NCBI GenBank assembly: GCA_963693085.1
Contig: OY856410.1
Span: 885,113,335-885,177,334 of the forward strand
Length of the DNA: 64,000 bases
Direction: 5' to 3'
From: Alisma plantago-aquatica
Taxonomy: Eukaryota; Streptophyta; Magnoliopsida; Alismatales; Alismataceae
Shown here piece after piece: positions 11,211-21,987 of the stretch; within the stretch, counting starts at the first letter, position 1; every line of letters begins with the position of its first letter. The position numbers and the translations under genes were made by a program. The notes beneath the pieces were generated by a model. The model saw only the letters and a list, made by a program, of their open reading frames with translations. It was not told the origin of the DNA and made no database searches.

Positions 11211-11520
11211 GATTGGAAAAGTAGCCTATAAACTAGAGTTGCCACCAGAGTTACAGAGGTTACATCCTGTGTTTCACATTTCTATGCTAAAGAAATGTCA
11301 CCCAGACACTGAGTCAATTCTACAACCTATGGAGGTAGATTTGAATGATGATATATCTTATGAGGAAGGACCAGTGTCAATCCTTGATAACAGAATTAAA
11401 AAGTTAAAGAAGAAAGATTTAAGCCTTGTGAAAGTCCTCTCGAACCACCGTGGTGTTGAAGAAGCCACTTGGGAACTAGAGGATGAGATGAGAAGGAAAT
11501 AACCTGCCCTTTTCTCTTAA
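11211..11520 (+). pseudogene. C-terminal chromodomain-like tail of integrase
   Basis: The end of the polyprotein carries the Tekay/Del-type tail: YEEGPVSILD, then LVKVL, NHRGVEEATWELEDEM. In chromoviruses this module is thought to steer integration to particular chromatin. Compared with the usual 'KVLW-NH' pattern, a Trp codon appears to be absent at about 11,438, probably a 3-bp loss. The TAA at 11,500 falls where the family normally has a Tyr codon; five more codons lead to the likely native stop at 11,518. Confidence 0.75.
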
Positions 11521-11533
11521 TACGTTTTATCGA

Positions 11534-11564
11534 TTTCGGGGACGAAATCCTTGTAAGGGGTGGA
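11534..11564 (+). promoter_or_regulatory. Polypurine tract region of element A
   Basis: The family motif TTTCGGGGACGAAATCC (11,534-11,550) is followed by the purine run AAGGGGTGGA (11,555-11,564), a few bases before the 3' LTR. It primes plus-strand synthesis. The same motif stands at 62,194-62,220 in element D and in degraded form at 24,365-24,393 in B. Confidence 0.85.
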
Positions 11565-11569
11565 TAATT

Positions 11570-14500
11570 TGTAACATCCCTGACCTGGGTTATGAACTAA
11601 CCCTAGGTGTTTTGCCTAAATATGTAATTAAATCCTTGTGATCAACTTTGAGCATGTAATTAAGTCCCTCAGAAACATATATTTCAATTTTGCTCCTTTA
11701 TATATAAAGTTGTAGCATTGTTTTGTAATACAGGGATCTATGCGCAAATTACCCAGTTAAGGGATTAAATTGCAAATTGCACATGTTGAGATGTTCCTAT
11801 GATGTTGAGACATCATGAGGATGTTTATGAAGAAGTTTGAGGGATTTCCCAAGCTTGAGCACCAAGGTACAGCTGTGGAAGCAACCCCTGTACTTGAAAA
11901 CCCTAAATTGGTGTAAAGTGCAATTTACCCAATTTGAGGGGTGCAACTTGTAAAATACATCATCTAAAATATCTTTTATAACTTTTGTCATCATTTAGAG
12001 TAGAAATGATGAAGAGGGCACTTCATTTGAATAATCATATAATAAAGAACACCTTTGTGATTGAATAATCAAGGTGTATGTATAATAGCCCTTTTATGTG
12101 TATGCTTTAGTGATGGGTTGATCCTCTTTGCCTTCAATTCTTGACCTTAGAAGGAGTTTGTCTTTAGAAATAAGGGGTAGGGACGAGAAAAGAAGAAAGG
12201 AAGGACTTAGATGAGAAATGGGATAAAGTAGAAGCTTTATGGAGAAATTTCACCCAAAATATGTATATATCACTTCCTTTGCAAGCAAAGGAACGTTTCT
12301 TTCATTCCCTCACTTATCCCCCTTTCTCAAACCGACTAAGGCAGAGCTGTGGAGCATAGGAGAACGACCAGGGAGTTCAAGGTAAGTTTGGATCATCCCT
12401 TTTGCTTGAATTCATGAAGGAAGCTTGATTTCAAGGTTGAATTCATGGCTAGCTCACCTAGCTTTATCTTTCTAGCCATTCCTTTCCAACATTTCCTTGG
12501 AGAATTCACCTTGGCCGACCTGTGGAGCTCAAAGACGCCATTAAAGACCTGACTCTTGGAAGCTTGGAGCTCAAGGAACAACCTTTAGGCGGGTTTTATA
12601 ACTCTAAACCTTATGCTTTGATTATACATCTTTTTCTATGCATATAGTTGCTAGTTCTTCTTCTTCCCTATTTTCCCTTGCATCCTTGCAAGAAAAATCG
12701 TGAAGAACTGCTACTGTTCTTGAGGTAGAAGATAAGGGTGTTAATTCCTATGCTTATCTATGGATTTCCACTTTACTAAACGGTCCTAACCAATTGCCCA
12801 TGTGGTTTGCACAACCGTTTGATGGGCAAACGGTTTCAGGGTCGCATGGAGGCAAACGGTCTTCAAGACCATTTGGTCCAGTTGACCAAGCGACGAACGT
12901 ATGAGAATCCTGTTCCTAATTATGTAGGCTGATCACCCACAAAAATTGAGGGATTAACTCCAAAGGAATCGTGAGATATAAGCAAATCAATTAGCAAATC
13001 CAATTGAATTAAGTTCTGATTTTCAATCTATTTAACTTGCCCTTTTTGGGAAAACGGTCTCAAGACCGTTTAAGATGGTTGACCAAGCGTTGACCGTTTG
13101 GGATTACTGTTCTTAATGATGTTGACTAATGACTCACCAAATTTGATGGATTAATTCCAAACGAGTTATGAGTTGAAGGTTGATTAATAGGGCAAACACT
13201 AATTGAAATCAGTGCTGAAATTCCAATGAGTTAATTAGTGATTTTGGGTTGATTATCCCAAACGGTCTCAAGACCGTTAAGGGATCACCCAAGACCGTTT
13301 AGAGGTCTGGGGTCAAGTATAGTTGACCAATTGAAGGTCCAAAGGTACCAAATCATATTGCAATTAAGTATTGATGTGATGATTAACTCAATAGATCAAA
13401 CCTTGATGAATTTTCACTAGAGTCCAAAGGATGGATGGGAACACGGTATCAAGACCGTTTGGAACTCATCCAAACGGTCTCAAGACCGTTTGGTGTCAAC
13501 CCAAGACCGTTTGGAGGTCTAGGGTTAAGGTAATTTGATCAATTGAGGGCCCAATTATAGTGGGTTATTGAAATAATCAAATTGCTGTTTTGTGACTTAA
13601 TTAAGGTTCATCCCCTATCAAATCAACTTAGATTTTGATGAATTCTTGGGAAATCGGTCTCAAGACCGTTTGGAGGTCATCCAAATGATCTCAAGACCGT
13701 TTGGGCCAAGTTTGGGCCCAATTGGAGGTCAATTGATAGATTCAACCTTGAATTGATTCACATTGTTGAATATTGATGACCATCCGATTTGAAACTCTAT
13801 TTGAGATGGACTTAACCCTAATTGGCTTTCAATTGAGGGTTAATTTGGTGTCCAATTGATTGAGGCTCATCCTAATTGACTCAATTTATAAGTGGTTAAC
13901 ATGGCTTTGGCCAATTGAGGGCTTCAACATACTTAATCATAAACATTTGCAACTTTTGAACCATGTTGGAGGTCCAAACAATTTGAGCCCATTTGGACCA
14001 AACGGTCTCAAGACCGTTTAAGGCCAAATGGTCTCAAGACCATTTGGGTCCAAACTGTCTCAAGACCATTTGGGCTAAAACGATCTCAAGGTCGTTTGGA
14101 CCAATCGATCTCAAGACAAGTTGATCAAACGGTTTCAAACCACATAAGCTCAAACGGTTTGGAAAGTCAACCTTTCCAAATGGTCAACGCACCCAAACGG
14201 TTTGGGAAAACGACCTTGAGGTCATGCGGTCTTGGAGTCAAACCTAGCAAATGGTCAACGCACCCAAACGGTTTCAAACCGTTTGGTGGTTGAAGGTTGA
14301 AACCGTTTGGAGGTTTTCAAGGTTATTTATACATAATCACTTGAAGTTGTAATTGGTTCAATGGTGATCTAATCTAAACCCTAATGGTAGCTTAGAACAT
14401 TAAGGGACTATGTGATTAATGAATTGACCCATGATGGTGATCATGAGGTAAATTACCAAAATACCCTTGAGGGGTTTAATTGAGTAATACCTTTTTCTAA

Positions 14501-16488
14501 TAAAACCCTAATCACATGTTAATGATGTTTTGGCTTATGCTAGTCAATGAGGACTTAACCCAACCTGATCTAGAGTGGTGTTATCACCATCTACTAGTAA
14601 TAGGAGAGAGAAAGTATCATAAGAGAGAGAAAGTACCCTTTTATAGTGGAAACTTAAGTAAAGTACCTTCAATACACCTGAATGTGCATGATTAGGGTAT
14701 GATCCACCTATGTGAGATCATGGAAACCATAATTATGATGTTTAGTGAATTTTATTCTTATCTAGGAGCTTTAATGATGATGTTTCTCATACATGATGAT
14801 GATATGAGTTCAATTCGCCATGAGGTGAATAGTAAACCCTAATTCTAGGGTGAGGACATGTATTGTGAATAGTAAACCCTGATTGATGAATATTGGGGAA
14901 CTTGACTCTTCTAAGAGTTTGAAAGTGTAACTTCTAGAATGAATTGTTTACTGTTATCAGTTGAATTAACCATGCAGGTTGTCATGAGATGATGATCATA
15001 TCCAGATATGGATTATGAAACTATATTCATTGAAAGCATGCTTTAGCTTTATGAATAGTGATATATCCTGATGCATTGTCAATGGCAACTTATGGATTAA
15101 AATGGGTTGTGAGAGCCATAATTACCATCAAGGTCATGCTTTAGAGATGACTTGTGATGAATGTATTGAGATATGATGATTGATGAGAGTTAGGCTTGTT
15201 ACATTTAGTATTCTCATTTCATAGCTGTAATGCTAATGTTATTGTTTGAAGAACAATGTATGATGTTAAAAGAATATTGAATGTACCTAACTAATCAAGT
15301 GTAATGTAGAGCCCTGATCATAGATCCATCATTGTCAGAGATCAAATGATGGTGAAACAGGTTTTCCTAAGGGAACTCCTGGATCACATACTTTTGAGTA
15401 TGTGGGGTATATGGATGTGTAGAACCTTACATCCTAGTGTAGGTGTTTGATGTAGATGTGTAATCCATCAATCCTTCACTACAATCCTATACCGTATCAG
15501 TGGATGGTAAACATGAAACCTCCTGATGACGAAGAAAGCACAGATATCCGTATCAGAGGAAGATAAACATGAAATCTCCTGATGACGAAGAGAGTACGAA
15601 CGCCACTGTAACTCTAAAATAGCGAAGGACCAGATTACCCTGGTAAGCTATTATAGTAGAGGCACGAGATGTCCTACAAGTAATCCTCTTATTGACTGAG
15701 GAAGGTGAAGGTCATGAGAATCCGGCTATTTCGATGACCTAGTATGATACCAAGGCACTTAGGAGTAATTGGTTGGAGAATGAGTGGTAAACCTCATCTC
15801 CACAGGGCATAAAAGTAATGTTTGAAAAACATAATCCACAGTGTAGCACACCTGTTAGAGATAACTACGAGTTGATTGATTGATGTTACATTGTATAGTG
15901 CAAATGTCTTTATATTTCATAAATGTTGAACTCATGCTTATTATTATATCTGATGTTGAATACTGTGAAGCTTTTACTGTTTAAGTTATTCTTTGAGATG
16001 CTATAATAAAGTTTCTGGCAGAGAGTTATAACTCTTGCTGGGACAATTATGTAAAATTGTCTCACCCCGTAGACTTCAACTTTTTAGGTGGACGTCGAGG
16101 ACGGAGGAACAGGTCTACAGGTGACCAGTCCCAGCAACAGCAGCACCAGGGGCAACAGTAAAATCTCAGGTGGATATTTAGCCTGCCATGTGGTGTAGTT
16201 AGAGTCAGTCCTATGTGTCCTCTGTACTCTCAGGTCTTGGAGTCTTTTGGTCTGAGATTTTGGTTATGAGTTCTTGAGATTTTGTATCATGTTGTATATA
16301 ATTACTCAAGAAGTAATTATCTGAGATGTAAACAGTTTATCTTCTTTTATGAAGGAAGTTTTATGGTTTCAATGCTTTATCTCAAAAAGTTTTAATTTCC
16401 GCTGATTTTTGGTATTCCGCTACTAATCGAATCGCTTCCGCTACGTTTAAATCGTGTTTATATCGTGGTTTGGAGATCAGAGCCCACA
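11570..16488 (+). repeat. Element A 3' LTR (4,919 bp)
   Basis: This is a near-identical copy of 1823-6748; spot comparisons suggest a few per cent divergence (not computed). Indels occur in the inverted-repeat array: the copy near 3541 of the left LTR is missing at about 13,276, while about 24 extra bases appear at about 13,979-14,003. The left LTR's perfect palindrome reads GAGAGTTATAACTCTT here (16,021-16,036). Confidence 0.92.
13050..14315. repeat. Inverted-repeat array in 3' LTR of A
   Basis: This array is homologous to that at 3055-4565. Clear 20-bp inverted-repeat copies lie near 13,052, 13,259, 13,470, 14,000 and 14,028. Several copies differ from their partners in the left LTR by single bases or by loss or gain of a whole unit. 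Confidence 0.88.
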
Positions 16489-16493
16489 ATACT
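16489..16493. repeat. Target-site duplication of element A, right copy (ATACT)
   Basis: Exact repeat of 1818-1822. Confidence 0.93.
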
Positions 16494-17213
16494 AATGACA
16501 TTGAGGTCCAACAAATCGGCGGTGATGGGTTTGAGGATGACCTCCTTTAGCACAATCCCATTGTTGAGCAATCGTTCATCCCAAACATTGGTAGGATGAG
16601 GACTCAAAGGGATCATACAGGTATGCTCCATGATGAACCTTTTGCCTTCAATCGCCATTTGTCCCATCCAAGATACTTGGATGTCCTTTCCTTCATTATT
16701 ATTATAGAATTTCCTCACCATACCCCAACATCAGGCAGTGTTTCTCTGAGGTTGTAGGTCCTACGTGTTTCTCAAGATTAGTGCTAGGTTCCATTCATGC
16801 ATCTGCCTCAACCCAAGGAACCCATTATCCTAAGTACATGTTACCTTGTTCTAACCAACCAATGAGAGAGTGTGAGCTTTGTGGTTCTCACCCCATTTGA
16901 ATCTCATAATTTCTCTATCAATTATGTCATATAAGGAAAGGGGAATCACTGTGGTCTACATCCCATATGAAGGAATTGTTTTCAACGTTGCCTTGGCCAA
17001 GCATACATAACCAGTAAAGGATAAACACTTTTCCACCCATGAAATAATTCTGTTATTCACCCTTTTCAACATGTCAGAGTACATAATTTTTTTCCACCAT
17101 GGAGTGAACTATAGGAACCTCCAGATGTCTCCCAAGATTTTTGGTTTCCTAGAAATGGCACAGCCTGGTCAATTTTCCTCCTCGTTCTCCTAGGAACCAC
17201 CCTTGACAAGAAG
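16494..17213 (-). pseudogene. LINE ORF2, middle fragment (after the RT core)
   Basis: Minus-strand translation gives the plant LINE region between the RT core and zf-RVT. 'RVNNRIISWVEKCLSF' and 'YVCLAKATLKTIPSY' (about 16,970-17,075) are followed by 'FKWGENHKAHTLSLVG', then 'MHEWNLALILRN' and 'VWDERLLNNGI'. Several stops interrupt it. At its 5' (right) end it joins the fragment at 29,138 across element B; at its 3' end it joins 1822 across element A. The 16,494-16,721 part is open. The last codons of the left half of this frame run into the LTR of A only by chance. Confidence 0.82.
17209..17213. repeat. Target-site duplication of element B, left copy (AGAAG)
   Basis: AGAAG precedes the 5' LTR and is repeated exactly at 29,133-29,137. 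Confidence 0.92.
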
Positions 17214-20200
17214 TGTGAGACCCCTAACCTTGCTTAAAGTGTTGAACAAGCTTAATTATCATAATTTAATTCTTATAACCTTAATATAACCTCAGTATAT
17301 GCTTTTTATTCATATTACAAACTTAATTTTCAAGTTAGGTCCAATTTGGACGCTATTTGTGCAAGTTATGCAATTTTGTGTACATTTTGGACTTTTCTAC
17401 AATTTACCCAATTGAGGGGTTTTCTTTGCAATTTGTCACATACATTATGTCCCTTTGAAGTTATCTTGTCATTATTTATCTTTATGAGCCATGGGGCTCC
17501 TGTTTAAACCTTGGTTTGAAGGAGTTTTCTCCAAGGGTATTTTACGGTTTACCCCTTCATGGATGAGCTACCTTTAGTAGTTATCAACTACTAAATTATT
17601 TGACTAGCTTGGAAATTCGACAAAGGAAAGCTTACCGGTTCTATATGGACGGTGCGGGATCTTCTTGTGTGTGTTCTTGTATATTCTTAATAGTTTAAGG
17701 CCATGGACACTTGGAAAGATACTAGAACTTCAACTTTTTCTTTTTCTTTATCTTAAAGTTTCATTTACTTATTCCTAAGCACCCAAACGAGCCATTTTCT
17801 CTCCATCACTTCCCTCCTTATATGAACCTCGTTATCTCTCTATGCTTCTATGAATTTCCTTTCCAAGGAAGAAGAAAGTGGGGATCTTCTTGGGGAAAAG
17901 GCTCTAGGGTTGCAATTGACTTCCTTTTAGGGTTTAAAAAGCTTCCTTCTAGTGATCTTGATCTAAAAGAGTAAGAATACCCTTATTTCATCTATTTATT
18001 TCTTTTTTATCCTTCCTCCTACCTTTCTCCAGGTCAGAACCTTGTTGTTCCATGGTAGAGATTTCTCTAAATCTCTAAAACCCTACCTTTCTTGCTCCTT
18101 ATGCTTAGGGTTTTCTCATTTGATGAAGAAAGATGCTAGATGGATGAGTTCACAGCTTATGCTTGGATTTTCTACCCTACCTACTATAGTTTTCTTATGT
18201 TTGAGAGTTTATCTTCTAGTTAGAGGCAAGTTTTATAACTTTCTCCACATTTATTGCTTACCATAAGCTTGCTAGCTCATGTTCTTTCTTGAAAATGATG
18301 ATCCATGCACTAAAAAGCTATGATTGACTTGGATTTCAATTTTTATAATGTCCCCTGTTCTGATTTCAGTTATAGGTGAACCTGTATTCATGTGTACATT
18401 ATTCCTAAGGTATAATATGGCTTGGATCAGGTTGGTTTGACAACCTATGGTGCTAAGCACCTATCAACCAATGGTCAATTTTAAGGTTTTAAGCTGATTT
18501 CTTTTATAAACCCAAGACCCAATGATGGTACCATTGCAACAACCCTATGGTGTTGTATTCATGACAATTGATGGTGGTGACCAAGGGTGTCAACTGACGT
18601 TCACCCCTTAGGTCATGTTTTGGCCTAATTATAAGCTTAATGATTAACAACTAAATACCCTAATGACGCTATCAGTCAATGGTGACATTAGCTTGATATT
18701 CGATGGTGAATAATAAATATAGTGTTGATCTAACAACCTATGGTGACTTAATGGTCACTAGTGATGTTGTATCAGGTCTCCACAACCTATGGTGAGTTAA
18801 GAATGTAGATGTACCATCAATTAATCCTTAAACCAATGGTTTCTTGGGTCATTTGATGCAATGGTCGGACCTATACTCCAATTGATGGCTTTAATATATG
18901 AACTTGACCTAATGGTTAAAATCTAATGTTTATTTATCCAATAAATTGGAATGATGTCTAAATGTAATTTTTGGTCCTAATAAAGTGATTTAAATGGTTT
19001 CCTTTATGAGATCAACTTAAGAAGCTCATTTACTGATGGCTTGTTTTAATTAAACAATCGCTTGTGGGTTTTACCAGACTCTCAATGGAACTTTTTGTGT
19101 TGTTAATCAAGGGATGTCTAGGGTTAGATGGTGACTCTTTGTAGATCACAACTCAATGACTTCATATATGGTTTGTTCAAGATGTTTACTTATGTAAATG
19201 ACCAATGTATCTACCTTTTCAACACTTAATGGTTAGAAGTTGATGCCTCAATATCCCCATTATTTAGGGTGAAGCGTGTAGTGTAATGTCATGATTCTAA
19301 TGATGAGAATTTGATGGTTCAATGCCTTAAACTTGTAGTATTACTCTTTCCCTCATATGATTATGATTTATAATCACCATAATGAATTAATGGGTAAACC
19401 TAATGAGGTATATCTTGTTATACCTAGCTTTAATATAACTAAATGATGGTAATTGGGTATGAATAGTCCTTGAATGACTAATACAATCATGGAGTACTCT
19501 CTTTTTGTTTTTGAAACCCTAGTATGCTATAACTTTATGGTTACACCTTTATTTATGTGTGGGTTCATACTTGAGAGTAGTGTTGAATGTGATGGTGATG
19601 CTTCACCTTATGTATCCATGATCCAATGGGGATGTTGTGAGTTAGGGTTTGGGTATGAGTGCTGATTAATAACATTAATATAATTTATCTTGTTGAAACT
19701 AACTCTAATGGAAATAGATAAAGATGAGTATTCCTATTTAACCTTCTTATATGATGGAATAATGGTGAAAAATATCCTTAATGTGATCATAACCTTAATG
19801 TGTTAATTGGTGGTTATCATAGCCACATGGTTGATACTTTCTTATGCTAAACATGTGCATTATGAATATGATGATGGTTAGTCATATCTAGATTCCATGT
19901 TGATGTAATAAAGGAATATTCTTAATGAACCCTTCTATGATTGTTTATAAATATCTCCTATCTCATTAATGCAATATTGTGTTGATCTGGTGTATTATAT
20001 GTAAGTGATGTTGTTGAGCCTTGCTATAAGGCATGGAATGATAATGATGATCTTGCAGGGAATAGTATGATGGTCTTAGTGACCTTTGGGCATGGTTGAG
20101 CCCTGAATGAGGTGTAATCCTCTTGGGTTGATAAGGGTTGATACCCTATGATATTGTGAAAAGGATTTATATCTTGTGATAGTATGACGACTAGTATAGT

Positions 20201-21987
20201 CTCATGAATGATAAGTGAATAGTACCATGTGATGATGAGATGAGAAATTTTGTTGTACACATTTTATAACTTTTGAAGTTGTGATACTTATATGCTTGAT
20301 AGATGTGAATTAGGGTTTGTAAGTCCATTTGTTTGATGCAGCCTTAATTCATTCACCAATTGAAGATAACTAATCAAGTGAAACTCTAATCATATAGTGA
20401 CCTATGCCATAGAACCATCTTCTATGTTAGAACTTGCTGGATGGTGAAATGAGTATTCCTAAGGAAACTCAGAGTGCATACTATTGAGTATGTGGGGTGC
20501 TTGTCATCCTAACACCAAGTATTTCGGGGGGTGGCTACAGTCATACCTAGCCTACTTTTTTAGAATGACTTTGGTCGGGTCTCAGTGATTATAACATGAT
20601 GTGATTAGAGGACAACTTTGGTTGTACCTCAGTGATTGGGTTTGAATACCCTAGATGCTAGCATCGTGACCTATACCAAGGTGGGCTATTTACAGGACAA
20701 TATGTCGTTGTTTTGTAGTTTGGCTATATGTCACTGCGGTGCAGACTCGTACTATCTGAGTATGGAGAAGATCTTGGAGTCTGACTGTTCCTAGATCCTA
20801 TATGGAATTGACTGTGACCAAGCGGAGGTCAGTTGGACTTTGAGTGGTGCGACTCAAACTCCCCAGGGCATAATAAAAGATGTAATACAATCGTGTAGCA
20901 TATTTGTTTAGGGTTATACATGACGTTTCACATTGGATGATAACCCTTGTTTGTTATCTTTACATAAATATGATGCTTAGTGCAATTAAGACATAGTAGA
21001 TATGCTTAGGTTGTAGATATGCTTAAATTGTAGATGTGTACATACAGTAACTATGCTTATGTTGATAACTATACTGTTATTGGTGACTATAATCATGATG
21101 CCAGCTATCTCATCTTGTTAGTTATGTTTAGCATGCTAGACATGCCTTTATAACTAGAGATGCATATACTACTAATCATGCTTATCTAGATAGTTGTGCT
21201 TATGTTGTAGCTCTTCTTATGATGTTGACATGTTCAACCTATTAGACATGTTGATGTTGTTATCTATTCATATGATACTAGACTTATTCATGATGTTAGA
21301 GATGCTCAAGTTGCTAGACCCCTTATATTGTTAATAGGGATATGAGAATAGTCTGGCTAATGAAGATAGTTATTATCTGCTCCCTTATGTATTTTATTAA
21401 TAATCATTGTTGTTGATCTTATTTGTTATATATGATTAAACTTCTTAAACTGTCTCATTGCCTAAAAATGTTGGAATCAATAAATGTTGTTGGAGGTTAT
21501 ATCTCTTACTGGGACATGGGTCTCACCCTTGTGGTTCGCCACACTCTTTTAGGTAATCCGAAGTGACGAAAACAAACATGGGGTAGCAAAGAGGATCTAT
21601 AGTAATGAATCTTTGAGAAAGTTGATTAGATGTCTAGTGTGTCCTAGAGTCGTCCATGTACTCTTAGGTCTAGGTGAGAAAATTGTGTATATGGTGTTTC
21701 AAACGAAATAGACTTTTGTTAGCATATTAATGCTTGTTTGTGTGGCATATGCAAATATTGTTCTCCTATGTATATATGTTGTGGCAAAGATGATAGAAAA
21801 ATTTGTATCAATTTCTTGGAATAGTATGGATATAAGAAAGATGTTGGGCTCTTATGCAAATGTTTTTGAGTGGGTGTTGATGTTGAAATCAGTTTTAATT
21901 TACCCATATTTTTGGGTATGTGGTTAATTGGTGATTGATTGTGTTTTATGTTTTGAGTAATTTCATTTAGTGTAACGGGTTCTTAAA
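17214..21987 (+). repeat. Element B 5' LTR (4,774 bp)
   Basis: Matches 24,401-29,132 throughout. A region at about 18,420-18,960 is crowded with short ATGGT-centred words (CAACCTATGGTG, CCAATGGT, CAATTGATGG), occupying the place that A and D fill with AAACGGT inverted repeats. The conserved core AATAAA / GGTTATATCTCT / GGTCTCACCC lies at 21,479-21,535. Small open frames in it show no known domain. Confidence 0.9.
18420..18960. repeat. ATGGT-motif array in LTR of B
   Basis: More than ten occurrences of (C)AAYNNATGGTG-type words in about 540 bp, irregularly spaced, repeated in the sister LTR at about 25,620-26,120. Partner CACCAT/ACCATT words make some of them locally inverted. Confidence 0.6.

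Larger units (their letters stand above)
6881..11520 (+). pseudogene. Element A gag-pol polyprotein, inactivated
   Basis: One continuous gag-pol frame, broken by single lesions. Frame 2 carries stops TGA 7616-7618, TAA 7979-7981 and TAG 8528-8530. A one-base deletion near 9409-9411, just after the RT core, shifts reading to frame 1. Frame 1 carries stops TGA 9508-9510, TAA 9865-9867, TAG 10,609-10,611, TAG 10,678-10,680 and TAA 11,500-11,502. The likely original stop is TAA at 11,518-11,520, six codons further on. Frame and homology continue through every stop. Start chosen: ATG 6881, the first Met before the gag homology, about 115 bp after the PBS. Parts are listed separately. Confidence 0.92.
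1823..16488 (+). mobile_element. Element A: Ty3/gypsy (Tekay/Del-like chromovirus) retrotransposon with giant LTRs
   Basis: This is a structurally complete LTR retrotransposon: 5' LTR (1823-6748), initiator-Met tRNA primer site (6755), gag-pol (6881-11,520), polypurine tract (about 11,555), 3' LTR (11,570-16,488), and a perfect 5-bp duplication ATACT on both sides. Domain order is gag, protease, RT, RNase H, integrase, chromodomain-like tail, as in Ty3/gypsy chromoviruses. The sequence TTTCGGGGACGAAATCC upstream of the polypurine tract is typical of Tekay/Del elements. The LTRs (about 4.9 kb each) are longer than the 4.8-kb interior, which is unusual for the family. The coding region has about eight point lesions, so this copy is inactive. 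It was inserted into LINE ORF2. Confidence 0.93.

Noticed and set aside
14096..14293. 65-codon frame in the inverted-repeat array of the 3' LTR
   Set aside because: It consists of the repeat units themselves and is not kept in the sister LTR.
16458..16721. 87-codon minus-strand frame as a separate gene
   Set aside because: Its left end is LTR sequence and its right part is LINE ORF2; the frame crosses the insertion border by chance.
18042..18266. Similar short frames at 18,042 and 25,222 suggesting a conserved small protein
   Set aside because: They lie at the same place in the two LTRs of element B and match because the LTRs match; there is no domain and no evidence of selection.
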